Both the position numbers and the translations under genes were made by a program. A stretch of 64,000 nt of DNA from Thermoactinomyces daqus (lineage in GTDB: Bacteria; Bacillota; Bacilli; Thermoactinomycetales; Thermoactinomycetaceae). Every line of letters starts with the position of its first letter. The first letter of the stretch is position 1. The notes beneath the pieces were generated by a model that saw nothing but the letters and a program-made list of their open reading frames with translations, did no database searches and was not told where the DNA came from. Where the stretch lies: contig NZ_JPST01000061.1 in assembly GCF_000763315.1 (NCBI RefSeq), positions 1 through 64,000 on the forward strand, in the 5' to 3' direction. Below are positions 28,197 to 36,664 of the stretch, piece by piece.

Positions 28197-28788
28197 GGGA
28201 AAACCGTGGCACAGCGCAATTAACAAAACAGAAACAGAAGGTGCCGTCTGGCTTGGAAGGACCAAACTTGAGGGGGATGATCAAGCGGATTTGAAGCATC
28301 ATGGCGGACCGGAAAAGGCAGTACTGGGTTATGCTGACTCCCATTATCCCCTTTGGCGGCAGGAATTGAACCTCAGCGATTTTACCTACGGCGCATTTGG
28401 CGAAAATTTTGTCATCACTGATCAAACGGAAGAAACCGTATGCATCGGAGATATCTATCAAATCGGAAAGGCCATCTTGCAGATTTCCCAACCGCGTATT
28501 CCATGTTGGAAACCTGCCCGCCTTTGGGGGATCGATGACCTGACCAAGCGGATGGAAACAACCGGGCGGACCGGCTGGTATTTTCGCGTTCTGCAGGAAG
28601 GGGAGGTTCAAGCCGGGGAACAAGTGAGATTGCTTGATCGCCCCCACTCCGAATGGACAGTCTCCAAATGCAATGATCTTCTCCACCATAAGAAAGGTGA
28701 TCAGAAAGCGTTCCTGGAGCTGGCTGCTTGTCCCGCATTGGCTGAAAGTTGGAGGAACATGTTAACCAAGCTGGCCGCGCGCATGTGA
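28138..28788 (+). CDS. MOSC domain protein (YiiM/YflK-like)
   Basis: A 216-residue protein of the MOSC superfamily, related to the C-terminal domain of molybdenum cofactor sulfurases and the YiiM/YflK group that reduces N-hydroxylated or otherwise oxidised compounds. Visible landmarks are GDDQADLKHHGGPEKAVLGY, FGENFVITD, CIGDIYQIG and the conserved cysteine in QPRIPCWKPARLWG, the expected molybdenum ligand, followed by the 3-alpha domain (TGWYFRVLQEGEVQAGEQV). The ribosome site at the chosen ATG is poor, whereas an out-of-frame ATG 49 bases upstream has a strong one. No Mo-cofactor genes are nearby. Confidence 0.88.
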   Translation: MATLKTVLVGKTKTFLFPPEGKPWHSAINKTETEGAVWLGRTKLEGDDQADLKHHGGPEKAVLGYADSHYPLWRQELNLSDFTYGAFGENFVITDQTEETVCIGDIYQIGKAILQISQPRIPCWKPARLWGIDDLTKRMETTGRTGWYFRVLQEGEVQAGEQVRLLDRPHSEWTVSKCNDLLHHKKGDQKAFLELAACPALAESWRNMLTKLAARM

Positions 28789-28828
28789 CTTCTGCCTTTA
28801 CCGGAGACGGGCCTTTTTTCACGGTCCG

Positions 28829-29449
28829 TTATTCATGAACCAGATGTTGGTTTATATTCATCTGAATCAAAATCAGTTCGTGATCAGGGGATAATTCAAA
28901 AATGTTCATTCCGGTATTATCCTGGCTGAGACGGCGATAGTTGCTCAGCGGCATCCCCAACATACCGGCGAGATAAATACGGTTAAACGAACTGTGAGCA
29001 ACCACCAAAACCGTATCATCCGGATGCTTTTGCGCAAGTTCGGCAAAAAAGGACCTGCCCCGCTCCAATACCTCACAGGCTGTTTCCCCGGTACGACCTG
29101 CCCTGAATACTGCCGGGTTCAGGCACCACATTTCCCAAGATTCAGGGTCGGTCTTTGTAAACTCCGGCCGCGTTTTCCCTTCCCACTCTCCGAAATCCAC
29201 CTCAACGATTCGCTCATCGCTCCGAACCGGAAGATCATGGTGCCGGGCGATGATTTCGGCAGTCGCACGCGCGCGTTTTAAAGTGGAGGCATAAGCGGCC
29301 GTAAAAGGAACCCCTTGCAAATACTCACTCACCCATTCGGCTTGTCTTTTTCCTGTCGCGGATAAATTGAGATCCGTCCGCCCGCAGTACCGGTTACCGT
29401 CATGATTCCATTCTGTCTCTCCATGCCTCAGCAAATAGACTCTGGTCAA
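28829..29449 (-). CDS. histidine phosphatase (phosphoglycerate-mutase-like)
   Basis: A 206-residue phosphatase. The start is TTG 29449 because GGGAGGG lies seven bases upstream and the fold begins right there with TRVYLLRHGETEWN (catalytic histidine in RHG). Other family residues: ARATAEIIA with the second arginine, EVDFGEWEGKTRPEF, and VLVVAHSSFNRIYLAG with the second histidine. It resembles cobalamin-pathway CobC and general PhoE-like phosphatases; the substrate is not predictable. Upstream in the same direction lies the decayed remnant of an FGGY carbohydrate kinase, suggesting the phosphatase once sat in a sugar operon. Confidence 0.88.
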   Translation of the reverse strand: MTRVYLLRHGETEWNHDGNRYCGRTDLNLSATGKRQAEWVSEYLQGVPFTAAYASTLKRARATAEIIARHHDLPVRSDERIVEVDFGEWEGKTRPEFTKTDPESWEMWCLNPAVFRAGRTGETACEVLERGRSFFAELAQKHPDDTVLVVAHSSFNRIYLAGMLGMPLSNYRRLSQDNTGMNIFELSPDHELILIQMNINQHLVHE

Positions 29450-29454
29450 TCCGT

Positions 29455-29680
29455 TCCCTCCCACCGAAACATCCTTTTGATCGATAAAAGCATGGTAAGT
29501 AACGTATTTGAAGCAACATGGCTCGCGCCGCGGCAGTATAAATTGCAGCAACCTCTTCCCCCGATAAATTCTCGATATCCCGCAGGCATAACGTTCAATA
29601 AACGCGACTCCTTCCAGCTTAGCAGCAAAAGACACGGAAGCAGAAAGGGGGTCAATCCGAAAAGGAAACATATCCGCTGT
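29455..29680 (-). pseudogene. FGGY carbohydrate kinase remnant
   Basis: Minus-strand translation gives FPFRIDPLSASVSFAAKLEG then VAFIERYACGIS, which matches the E-G-V-A-F/Y-x-x-R-Y region near the C-terminal domain of FGGY kinases (xylulokinase/glycerol kinase superfamily). After about 29560 the likeness continues one base shifted as LSGEEVAAIYTAAARAMLLQ, ending near the ribosome site of the histidine phosphatase. Only about 75 codons with at least one frameshift remain. It overlaps the upstream open extension of the phosphatase gene. Confidence 0.5.
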
Positions 29681-29730
29681 TTACCTTGCCCCCGGCATCC
29701 AACAGCCTCCCGGATGCCGATGATTATAAA

Positions 29731-29773
29731 GGTGACCGTGCCAAACGTCAATCTTTTGGCCGGTCACCCTTTT
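29731..29773. terminator. hairpin terminator downstream of the bicupin gene
   Basis: GGTGACC (29731-29737) pairs with GGTCACC (29762-29768), and inner CCAAA with TTTGG; CTTTTT follows on the plus strand and TTTATAAT on the minus strand. It probably ends the bicupin transcript on the minus strand. Confidence 0.6.
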
Positions 29774-29880
29774 TACGACCAAGGTTGCGACAGTCATCGC
29801 ATTTCCTTCTCCGGGATGGATCGCACCACGAGGTATTCGGGCGGCTTAGGGGATACTGCTCCAATCCGTGATATGACGCA

Positions 29881-31065
29881 CTACCGTTTGGATCTGTGCT
29901 TGTATTTGACAACCGGCCACTTCTCCTTCCGCAGCGCGTTCATCAACTCCGGCCCTGCATGCAAGTTGTCCTCTACCAGATCCCATGGAGTCAGCGCCAT
30001 CCACTGGTTCAGCGACACATCAGCAAAACGGTCACTTTTGAACATCTCCAAAAACCACAGGCTTTGATCACCGGTGTTCTGGATGTAGTGCCCGAATGCA
30101 AACGGTACGTATCCGACATCACCAGCCCGGTAATCGAAAGTGCGGGCCGTGCCATTGGCCGCGAATACCGTCATGCGTGCTGTTCCTGCGATGTAATACT
30201 GCCATTCGTCGTTATTCGGATGCCAATGCATTTCCCGCATTCCTCCCGGCTTGACTTCCACCAGAGCAGCCGCGATCCGGAGTGAAATGAGGAAGTTGGT
30301 GGAATCAGTTATTCGCACGGTTCCTCCCGGCGTTACGATTGGCTTCTGCGCGAGCAGCCGGTGTGTGAAGCTTATCGGAACTGTCCCATATGGACTTGAT
30401 ACCTTCTCCCTTTCCAATGGGCCGGGCACTTTTGACTGGAATATGTAACGCTGCTTCTTCGGAATATGGGCAAATGCCCTTTTCGGCACACCGAAATTTG
30501 CCGCCAGCACGTCCTTCGGTGTGTGCGCAAACCAATCGGAGATGGTGAACGTATCGAGGTCTGAGAAGTTGCCGTCATCAAAGACGAGCAGAAACTCGCA
30601 TCCTTCCTCCAGCCCTTGAATCGAGTGTGGAATTCCGGGGGGAAAGTACCACAAATCACCCATACCGACATCGGCTATGAAATTCCGACCGTTCTGATCA
30701 ACCACAGTGATCCGCGCACGACCCCAAAGCACGAAAGCCCACTCCGCTTGTTTATGCCAATGCAACTCCCGTACCCCGCCCGGCGTCAGATACATGTTCA
30801 CCCCTGCGAGCGTCGTTGCGACCGGCAACTCTCTGGCTGTTATTTGCCGGGACCAGCCGCCATGATCCAACACCATATTGGTGTCGGAAAAAGAAAACTT
30901 CAAGTTAGGGATCGTCCCGGCATCCGTGGACGGTGGAACGAGCATGTCAGGATTCTCAAGGTCGCGCATCACATCTCGCGGGCCTAAATCAACCCCACCG
31001 GCGCCATCTTTTCGGATAGGCTGTGGAGCATAAATATATGGGTAATTCTCAGGTCGTCTCACCAT
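29881..31065 (-). CDS. oxalate-decarboxylase-like bicupin with altered lid
   Basis: A 394-residue two-cupin protein of the OxdC/OxdD family (Mn-dependent conversion of oxalate to formate and CO2). Both metal sites are complete: domain 1 [18 protein letters not shown] plus GIPHSIQG, domain 2 [19 protein letters not shown] plus FAFGHYIQN. The active-site lid, SENS in B. subtilis OxdC with Glu162 as proton donor, is here SDLD within [19 protein letters not shown]. In OxdC, changing this lid shifts the enzyme towards oxalate oxidase activity (known from mutagenesis), so the activity here is open. No signal peptide is visible; B. subtilis OxdD is a spore-coat protein. AAAGGGGAAG precedes the ATG. 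Monocistronic. Confidence 0.88.
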   Translation of the reverse strand: MVRRPENYPYIYAPQPIRKDGAGGVDLGPRDVMRDLENPDMLVPPSTDAGTIPNLKFSFSDTNMVLDHGGWSRQITARELPVATTLAGVNMYLTPGGVRELHWHKQAEWAFVLWGRARITVVDQNGRNFIADVGMGDLWYFPPGIPHSIQGLEEGCEFLLVFDDGNFSDLDTFTISDWFAHTPKDVLAANFGVPKRAFAHIPKKQRYIFQSKVPGPLEREKVSSPYGTVPISFTHRLLAQKPIVTPGGTVRITDSTNFLISLRIAAALVEVKPGGMREMHWHPNNDEWQYYIAGTARMTVFAANGTARTFDYRAGDVGYVPFAFGHYIQNTGDQSLWFLEMFKSDRFADVSLNQWMALTPWDLVEDNLHAGPELMNALRKEKWPVVKYKHRSKR

Positions 31066-31297
31066 GAAAACTTCCCCTTTATTTATTTAATAATTATTAT
31101 AAATTAATCTATTATGTAAATTCGCAAATATGTGGAACAGGGGTTTGATTGGATACGCATTCGGCCAAAAAGTTCAGGGGGGATCATAATCTAGCAAAAC
31201 ACTTTCGCTGCATGGAAATAATACGGGCCCAGACTGGCTCCATTTGGGCTTTCATCACATATGTTGGTACAAAAAATGAGGAGCAAGGAGGATCTCC

Positions 31298-31767
31298 ATA
31301 TTTTTTCATATTAAGGAACTACAGTATGAAGCGAAGCCGGAACGTCCCGATCCGGTCTACGCCAAAAAATTACAGGAAATTCTGGGCGGACAATTTGGTG
31401 AGATTACTGTCGCCATGCAATATTTGTTTCAGGGATGGAACTGTCGCTGCAAAACCAAATCGAAATACCGGGACCTGCTCTTGGATACAGGAACAGAAGA
31501 ACTGGCGCATGTGGAAATGATCGCCACGATGATTGCGCGCTTGTTGGATAAAGCTCCGGTCAAAGAACAGGAAGAAGCCGCCAAAAATCCGGTGATCGAA
31601 GCAGCTATGGGGGGAATGAACCCGCAACATGTCATCGTCTCCGGTTTGGGCGCCTCCCCCACCGACAGCGTCGGTTATCCGTGGAACGCCCGCTACACCA
31701 TCGCCAGCGGGAATCTGCTCGCCGATTTCCGGGCCAATCTCAACGCGGAATCTCAAGGCCGGTGTTT
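31298..31767 (+). pseudogene. manganese catalase (CotJC-like), truncated, ATA at the start position
   Basis: A plus-strand frame reads FFHIKELQYEAKPERPDPVY, KLQEILGGQFGEITVAMQYLF, ELAHVEMIATMIARLL and MNPQHVIVSGLGASPTDSVG, i.e. the N-terminal half of a dimanganese catalase with metal ligands in the first GE and the E-x2-H motif. The position of the normal ATG is occupied by ATA (31298), six bases after a perfect AAGGAGG. Homology ends at AESQGR (31764); the family's remaining 130 residues with the other metal ligands are missing, and the frame runs on into the 3' end of a convergent gene. Both lesions make function unlikely. Confidence 0.78.
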
Positions 31768-31798
31768 TATTCTTCAAAATAAAAAATCAAAACGAAAT

Positions 31799-32251
31799 TC
31801 AGGATTTGTCGGGATCTCTTTTGCTTTGGTGAATATATCGTTTCCAGTCTCCGCTTTTTACATATAAATCCTCCGAGACTCCCCGATTCCAAAGATAAAC
31901 CCAGGCGATCGCTTTTTCTCCGTTTTGCAAATTCACTTCCCTTAATCGCCGTAAATAGAGACTACCTTCTTCATCATCCTCCTGATAATCCTCCAGCCAA
32001 TCCAAATCTTTCAATACATCCCAATAGTACTCTTCTTTAATCACCATCAATTCCCCCTGAATCGTATCCTCTCCCTCAATCACGCACGGATAACTTAATT
32101 CCGTATTTACACTGTACATCTTTCCTTTCATCGCAGCCGGTATTTCGCTTGCCGTTTTATTTTGCAGAATCCGTTTATAATTTTCCAAGCCGGAACGTAA
32201 TGTTCCGTAAACAAAAACAGGGATCTTTGTCATCTCATCTTTGCTCTTCAT
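31799..32251 (-). CDS. gamma-glutamylcyclotransferase-like (AIG2/GGCT) protein
   Basis: A 150-residue protein with the family opening VFVYGTLRSGLENYKRIL (substrate-binding YGTLR loop) and the conserved acidic residue in DLDWLEDYQ, expected to act as general acid/base. Members cleave gamma-glutamyl groups or handle gamma-glutamylamines; the substrate here is not known. AAGGAG lies eight bases before ATG 32251. Its 3' end overlaps the tail of the truncated catalase frame on the other strand, which suggests that a deletion brought the two together. Confidence 0.85.
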   Translation of the reverse strand: MKSKDEMTKIPVFVYGTLRSGLENYKRILQNKTASEIPAAMKGKMYSVNTELSYPCVIEGEDTIQGELMVIKEEYYWDVLKDLDWLEDYQEDDEEGSLYLRRLREVNLQNGEKAIAWVYLWNRGVSEDLYVKSGDWKRYIHQSKRDPDKS

Positions 32252-32295
32252 CTCATCATCTCCTTCATCACCATTACTCTACCAGACCGGCAAAA

Positions 32296-32336
32296 AAGAA
32301 AAAACCGGCTCCCCGATCCGAGGGTTGACGCCGGTT
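32296..32336 (-). terminator. terminator of the bactofilin operon
   Basis: AACCGGC (32303-32309) and GCCGGTT (32330-32336); on the minus strand the stem is followed by TTTTTTC. Confidence 0.8.
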
Positions 32337-32363
32337 AAGATTCCAAACCAAGTGAGACTGAAC

Positions 32364-33089
32364 CTATATTTTTTTTGCCTCTGTTACCTTTGCCCCATTT
32401 TCTCCGCTATAGTTTTGCTTGTATTCAACCAAGCCGATTTCGCATCCTTCCCCAATGATGACATTATTTCCCCGCACCACATCGGCCTTGATATTTTCGA
32501 GATCGAGATCATCCCCTTCAATCACTTCCGCTTTCAGGGTGTCATCAGCCAAAAGGAACAGCGACTTGATCAAGCGGTTAAAACGGGAACCGCCTTTCCT
32601 CACGCTGATCTTTTCTCCACCGATCTCCTTCGCACGGCAGGTCCCGTACAGCTTCACATCAATTGTGCCGGCGTTTAATAATCTGCCGATCGTAAAAATT
32701 CCGGAGGCCTCAAAAACTTCAGCTTCACAATCTTTCTCCACATCGATCGACCCTTTCAGCTTCAATTCCTCCACACTCAGGCAACCGTTCACTTTGGCAG
32801 CACCGGATATTTTCAAGGTTTTGCATTTCAGGTCATCGCTGCTGGATGTACCCTGGATATGAATTTCCTCAGAGTCCAACCTTCCCGAGAATTCTGCTGT
32901 TCCATTAATCGTTACTTTCTTTGCCTTTACATTCCCATCCACTTTCAGTGCACCGTTAACTTTTAAATGGCTGCACTCCAAATCTCCTGCAATCTTGCCC
33001 GTCCCACTGATTTTCACGTGATCAAACGTTCCTCCGGAAGCACTCCCGCTCCCGGAGATCACCAGGTCTCTCATCTTATCCCGTTCCAC
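32364..33089 (-). CDS. bactofilin-like polymer-forming protein (YhbE/YhbF type)
   Basis: A 241-residue protein made of many short glycine/valine-rich turns (VISGSGSASGGTFDHVKISG, LKVNGALKVDGNVKAKKVTI), the right-handed beta-helix pattern of bactofilins, which assemble nucleotide-free cytoskeletal filaments. The double-length, two-block form matches B. subtilis YhbE/YhbF. A region with FNRLIKSLFLLADD interrupts the second block. GTG 33089 follows GGGGGATGCAGA. It lies 15 bases after the YhbD-like gene, the same order as the B. subtilis yhbDEF operon, although only one bactofilin gene is present here. Confidence 0.85.
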   Translation of the reverse strand: MERDKMRDLVISGSGSASGGTFDHVKISGTGKIAGDLECSHLKVNGALKVDGNVKAKKVTINGTAEFSGRLDSEEIHIQGTSSSDDLKCKTLKISGAAKVNGCLSVEELKLKGSIDVEKDCEAEVFEASGIFTIGRLLNAGTIDVKLYGTCRAKEIGGEKISVRKGGSRFNRLIKSLFLLADDTLKAEVIEGDDLDLENIKADVVRGNNVIIGEGCEIGLVEYKQNYSGENGAKVTEAKKI

Positions 33090-33104
33090 TCTGCATCCCC
33101 CGTT

Positions 33105-33725
33105 CTATTCCATCCTTAATCTCAATTCTTCCAAGAGATCAGCCAAACTCAAGCGCAGCAGAACATTCACTTCGGGATCAAAAAAGATCTCCGTTGCCCC
33201 CGCCAAAATAAACGCCGAAACCCCCATTTTGCGAATAAAAACGAGTTCTCCGTTTTTCCCTTTCAAGCCGCCGGCATGCAGAACCAAAGTTTTAAGCAGC
33301 AATTTCCCTTCTTCCAAGCTTATTTGCCCGCTTTGCAACGCCTTTTCCAGCACAAACAACTGAAAGATTTGATCAAAAGTGAAAACATTCTTCTCCCCGT
33401 TCTGCTCCGTAAAAATCCGGACAACCAACTCCGAAACAATGTTTCGTTTCAAACATTCTTCTTTTGACAGCGTAACTTGTTTAAGATCAGGCATAAAATG
33501 GCGGGCGATTTCATCCAGCGAAAGGTCATCCTTCATGCTTTTGATTTTGTTGATCCGCCCCAGGATCTTTTCACGTGGAAAAAATGTTTCCTGTCCGGTA
33601 TAAGTAGATTTGCGGATAAACCAATCTTCCGGAATCAGATTTTTTCGTTTCCAACGGTATAGCTGGCCGTACGAAATCCCGGTCATCTCGAGCAGTTCCT
33701 TTTTGGAAATCAACTCTTGCTCCAT
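33105..33725 (-). CDS. yhbD: YhbD-like regulator (DUF4004) with MerR-type helix-turn-helix
   Basis: A 206-residue protein. The N-terminus reads ISKKELLEMTGISYGQLYRW followed by KRKNLIP, a MerR-like DNA-binding motif; the remainder (FPREKILGRINKIKSMKDD, SLDEIARHF) fits YhbD of Bacillus. The start is taken as ATG 33725; a GTG at 33734 is too close to GGAGGGG. It is first in the operon with the bactofilin gene. A 10-bp inverted repeat just upstream (33752-33772) is a plausible autoregulatory site. In B. subtilis the operon is linked to sporulation/biofilm functions; its exact role is unknown. Confidence 0.85.
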   Translation of the reverse strand: MEQELISKKELLEMTGISYGQLYRWKRKNLIPEDWFIRKSTYTGQETFFPREKILGRINKIKSMKDDLSLDEIARHFMPDLKQVTLSKEECLKRNIVSELVVRIFTEQNGEKNVFTFDQIFQLFVLEKALQSGQISLEEGKLLLKTLVLHAGGLKGKNGELVFIRKMGVSAFILAGATEIFFDPEVNVLLRLSLADLLEELRLRME

Positions 33726-33751
33726 CGCGAACACCCCCTCCGCTTTTATTG

Positions 33752-33772
33752 TAACATAACACTGTTACGTTA
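33752..33772. promoter_or_regulatory. inverted repeat upstream of yhbD
   Basis: TAACATAACA (33752-33761) and TGTTACGTTA (33763-33772) are complementary at 9 of 10 positions around one base. Its position about 27 bases before the start suggests an operator for the MerR-like YhbD protein. Confidence 0.5.
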
Positions 33773-34001
33773 GAGAAGAGGTTTTTCATCTTTAAAAAAC
33801 CTGATGCGGACGACGATAACCCTCTCGACAGGGGCTGCTCCACGATCCAGGCCCTTCATGAATCTGAAAAAAGTGAATCAGGAACAAAGCGTGACCGCCC
33901 TCGCAAGTGCAACCATTTTTTGCTATTCTGGAAGAAACCACGCTTGATTTACTAATCCGGACGGGGCTTTCCTTGGCGCCCGATTCTGATGGGGGATGCG
34001 A

Positions 34002-34921
34002 ATGGACAAAATCATTTTCCTGGTAAATCCAAACGCCGGAAACAAAGAACTGATCACAAATGTCGATGCAGTATCCCGGCGCTTTCAAGAGATCGCCGAT
34101 AAAATCGAGATTTGTCATACTTCCAGGCCGGGGGACAGTGCGAGAATTATCGGTGAACAGGGGGCATGTGCGGATCTCGTAATTGCTGTTGGCGGGGACG
34201 GAACCGTTCATGAATGCGTCAATGCGCTGGCAAAGTTAAGGAATCCGCCTTTATTCGCCATGCTGCCCGGCGGCACTTGCAACGACTTCGCCAGAACACT
34301 GGGCATCTCCCAGGACTACCGGGAAGCGGTTGAACAGATCATCCATTTAAAAGAGCGGAAAGTCGATATCGGAAAACACGGAGACCGCTATTTTCTCAAC
34401 TTTTGGGGAATCGGACTCATCACGCAGGTCTCCGAAGAGATCCGCGGTGATTTAAAAGAGAAGTTTGGGCGCCTTTCCTACTATCTCAGCGCCGTGCAAA
34501 CACTGAATCATCAGGAAGCGTTTAACTGGATATCGAAGCGGATACTGCCGCTTTTAAAGGAAAAGCAACGATGGTGCTGGTTGGAAACGGCTCTTTTATC
34601 GGAGGGGTAAATGCTTACTTCCCGCAGAGCAGCGTCACCGACGGCTGGCTCGATGTCCTGATTTTCAAGGAGGTTTCCTTCAGTTCTTTCTGGTCGATGC
34701 TCACATCTTACCTGACTTCGGAAGAGCCGGAAGGAAAAGATCTGGTTTATTTTCACGCCAAAAAAGTCCGTGTAAAAACGACTCCCCCATTGAAAGTGGA
34801 CTGTGACGGCGAAAAAAACAGTTATACCCCTGTAACCCTCTCCATCTTGCCCGGCCATCTGCGGATGGTGGTCGGGGATGACAAGGCCCTGAATGAGCGA
34901 AAAGGGTACCAGGATCCGTAA
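34002..34921 (+). pseudogene. diacylglycerol/lipid kinase (YegS/DgkB type) with one frameshift
   Basis: The frame from ATG 34002 (GGGGGATGCGA before it) encodes a lipid kinase: IIFLVNPNAGNKEL, the ATP-binding AVGGDGTVHECVNAL and LPGGTCNDFARTLGI motifs. At about 34525 (TTTAACTGG) the homology shifts by one base to LDIEADTAAFKGKATMVLVG then NGSFIGGVNAYFPQSSVTDG, the conserved C-terminal domain, ending at TAA 34921. The original frame runs on uselessly to 34610. A single-base indel explains everything, so either a recent mutation or a sequencing error. The product would phosphorylate diacylglycerol or another lipid at the membrane. Confidence 0.8.
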
Positions 34922-34938
34922 ACCGTTAAAAAGACACG

Positions 34939-35385
34939 TCACTTTTGCTTTGCAACCGGCCACCATTTATTGATCATAATCGGGATAATGGTTCCACCCA
35001 ACCCAAGCCCGAACGCGATCGCTCCCGAGATCAAAAAGGTTTGCGACGCCGATTGAATCGCGGCAATGTAATTGCTTTCCACCAGTTGTCTCATGGTGTG
35101 ATAGGCGATCCCCCCGGGCACAAGAGGAATAATCCCGGAAACATTAAAGGCGAGAACCGGCATCCGGTAAATCCGGGCGAGACATTGGCTGATCGCTGTT
35201 ACCGCAAACGAGGCCACTACCGTGGCAAAAACCTGGGCCAAATGGTTCCGGCTCGATAATCCCATATAAAGCACCCAACCGATCGCCCCGATCAGCCCGC
35301 CGGGAACCAACGCTTTTTTAGGAGCATTGAAAAGGATGCCAAAGCCTGCTGAAGCCATGAAACTGACTAAGAACGCAACGATCAT
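34939..35385 (-). CDS. threonine/serine exporter, small subunit (ThrE C-domain, YjjB-like)
   Basis: A 148-residue membrane protein with about four to five helices and the family motif FNVSGIIPLVPGGIAYHTM. It corresponds to the second half of ThrE; in many Firmicutes the exporter is split into two genes. The other half (35413-36177) lies immediately upstream on the same strand with a 27-base gap, so both form one operon and presumably one complex that exports threonine, serine or small peptides. Confidence 0.88.
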   Translation of the reverse strand: MIVAFLVSFMASAGFGILFNAPKKALVPGGLIGAIGWVLYMGLSSRNHLAQVFATVVASFAVTAISQCLARIYRMPVLAFNVSGIIPLVPGGIAYHTMRQLVESNYIAAIQSASQTFLISGAIAFGLGLGGTIIPIMINKWWPVAKQK

Positions 35386-35412
35386 TCAACATATCCCTTC
35401 CTTTTTCACTGC

Positions 35413-36177
35413 TTACCAGACGGCAATCACCACTGCAATGCCGGTTCCGATCGCAAACGCGGTTAAAAAAGCTTCAGCTCCCCTCAGCATTCCCGAAGAC
35501 AAATGGCCTTTCATGAGATCACTGACGGCATCGGTGATCAGCACCCCCGGAACAAAGGGCATGACCGAGCCGATGATAATGCGGTCAACCTCTTTTCCCA
35601 ATCCGAACAAAACCGCCAGTTTCGCAACCACCCCAATGAGGCAGGACGCCAGAAGTTCGGAGAAAAATCGAACAGAAACAAATCGCTTTGAAAACAAAAA
35701 AAGAAAATAACCGAGTCCCCCATCGATAAAAGCCGGCAAAAAATCCTTCCAGCTCCCCTGAAACATCAGGGTAAAACAACCGCTCACCAACGCGGCTGCC
35801 GTGATTCTCATACCGGGCGGGTAGGGCGACGAATCCCGTTCCATCTGTTTCAATTTCTCTTTCGCTTCTTCCAATATACAAAATTCCCGGCTCACTTTTC
35901 GTGACAGATCGTTAACGAGGGTAACCCTGTGCAAATCGGTCGACCGTTTCGTTATCCGAACCAATTTGGTGTAATCCTCCGCTTGTCCCGGTTTCCTCAT
36001 CGAAAGGATAATCACCGTTGGAGCCACAAAAACCTCAATCGATTCAATCCCGCCGCTCGATGCCAATCTTGCGATCGTATCTTCCACCCGATAGGTTTCC
36101 GCTCCGCTTTCCAGCAGCAACTTTCCCGCCAGCAAACAGATCTCCATCATTTCGCTTATGGAATGAGCGTGTTTCAT
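35413..36177 (-). CDS. threonine/serine exporter, large subunit (ThrE N-domain, DUF1212/YjjP-like)
   Basis: A 254-residue protein: a cytoplasmic hydrolase-like N-terminal region (LLESGAETYRVEDTIARLA, PTVIILSM) followed by about five helices from residue 130, with FVPGVLITDAVSDLMKGHLSS matching the ThrE pattern. The ATG at 36177 begins MKHAHSISEMMEICL where the family starts; its ribosome site is imperfect, while an upstream TTG at 36234 has no site. Together with the downstream subunit it forms the split exporter. Confidence 0.88.
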   Translation of the reverse strand: MKHAHSISEMMEICLLAGKLLLESGAETYRVEDTIARLASSGGIESIEVFVAPTVIILSMRKPGQAEDYTKLVRITKRSTDLHRVTLVNDLSRKVSREFCILEEAKEKLKQMERDSSPYPPGMRITAAALVSGCFTLMFQGSWKDFLPAFIDGGLGYFLFLFSKRFVSVRFFSELLASCLIGVVAKLAVLFGLGKEVDRIIIGSVMPFVPGVLITDAVSDLMKGHLSSGMLRGAEAFLTAFAIGTGIAVVIAVW

Positions 36178-36236
36178 TCGTAATCCCGCTTTCTCCCCTT
36201 TTGGTAGGATCGTTTTTCCGTTTATTGGAATCAAGT

Positions 36237-36267
36237 AAAGGCTCTTGCCTTGAAAGCAGGAGCCTTT
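36237..36267 (-). terminator. hairpin downstream of rpsN
   Basis: AAAGGCTCTTGC (36237-36248) and GCAGGAGCCTTT (36256-36267) pair at 11 of 12 positions. The T-run is weak on both strands. Confidence 0.55.
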
Positions 36268-36297
36268 CGCTCTTTTCCCGCATCCGGATCCGTTCCA

Positions 36298-36483
36298 TCA
36301 CCAACTGGCCTTTTTGACACCGGGAATTTGCCCTTTATAAGCCAATTCACGGAAGCAGATGCGGCAGAGCCCGAACTTGCGCAATACCGAATGCGGTCGT
36401 CCGCAACGTTTGCAACGCGTATAGGCGCGAACTTTGAATTTCGGTTGACGCTCGGACTTCACAATCATTGATTTTTTCGCCAA
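36298..36483 (-). CDS. rpsN: 30S ribosomal protein S14, zinc-binding type
   Basis: A 61-residue protein, the exact length of zinc-type S14 (S14p/S29e). The start is TTG 36483, 7 bases after GGAGGGA; reading begins [20 protein letters not shown]. Two C-x2-C pairs (CKRC and CRIC) flank [12 protein letters not shown] and bind zinc; the C-terminus [14 protein letters not shown] is canonical. It assembles in the head of the 30S subunit. In most Firmicutes this gene is inside the S10/spc operon, but here it stands alone between a transporter operon and a GNAT gene, so it is either a second copy or a relocated one. Confidence 0.95.
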   Translation of the reverse strand: MAKKSMIVKSERQPKFKVRAYTRCKRCGRPHSVLRKFGLCRICFRELAYKGQIPGVKKASW

Positions 36484-36574
36484 CAGATTCCCTCCTTTTT
36501 TACGGAAATCAACGTGGTGATCCATCCGTATTTTGGAAAAGCCTTGTTTTATTATGTGATACAACCAAAAAATT

Positions 36575-36605
36575 AAAAGGAACCCTCTGTAAAAAGGCTC
36601 CTTTT
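36575..36605 (-). terminator. terminator of the GNAT/FAH operon
   Basis: AAAAGGA-CC and GG-TCCTTTT pair; on the minus strand TTTTAATTTTTT follows. Confidence 0.7.
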
Positions 36606-36664
36606 AAAATATCCTCGCAGTTCAGCACTTCATCCCGTGCGCTGGGGATGGGCGCTTTCATCGA

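Noticed and set aside
27959-28219. 86-codon minus-strand frame overlapping the MOSC start
   Set aside because: No ribosome site, and it overlaps the promoter and start of the MOSC gene.
29449-29671. N-terminal extension of the histidine phosphatase
   Set aside because: The phosphatase fold begins at TTG 29449 with its own ribosome site; the extension is FGGY-kinase debris.
29449-29680. Cobalamin-like riboswitch upstream of the CobC-like phosphatase
   Set aside because: The conserved B12-box and core helices are not present; the sequence translates into kinase fragments instead.
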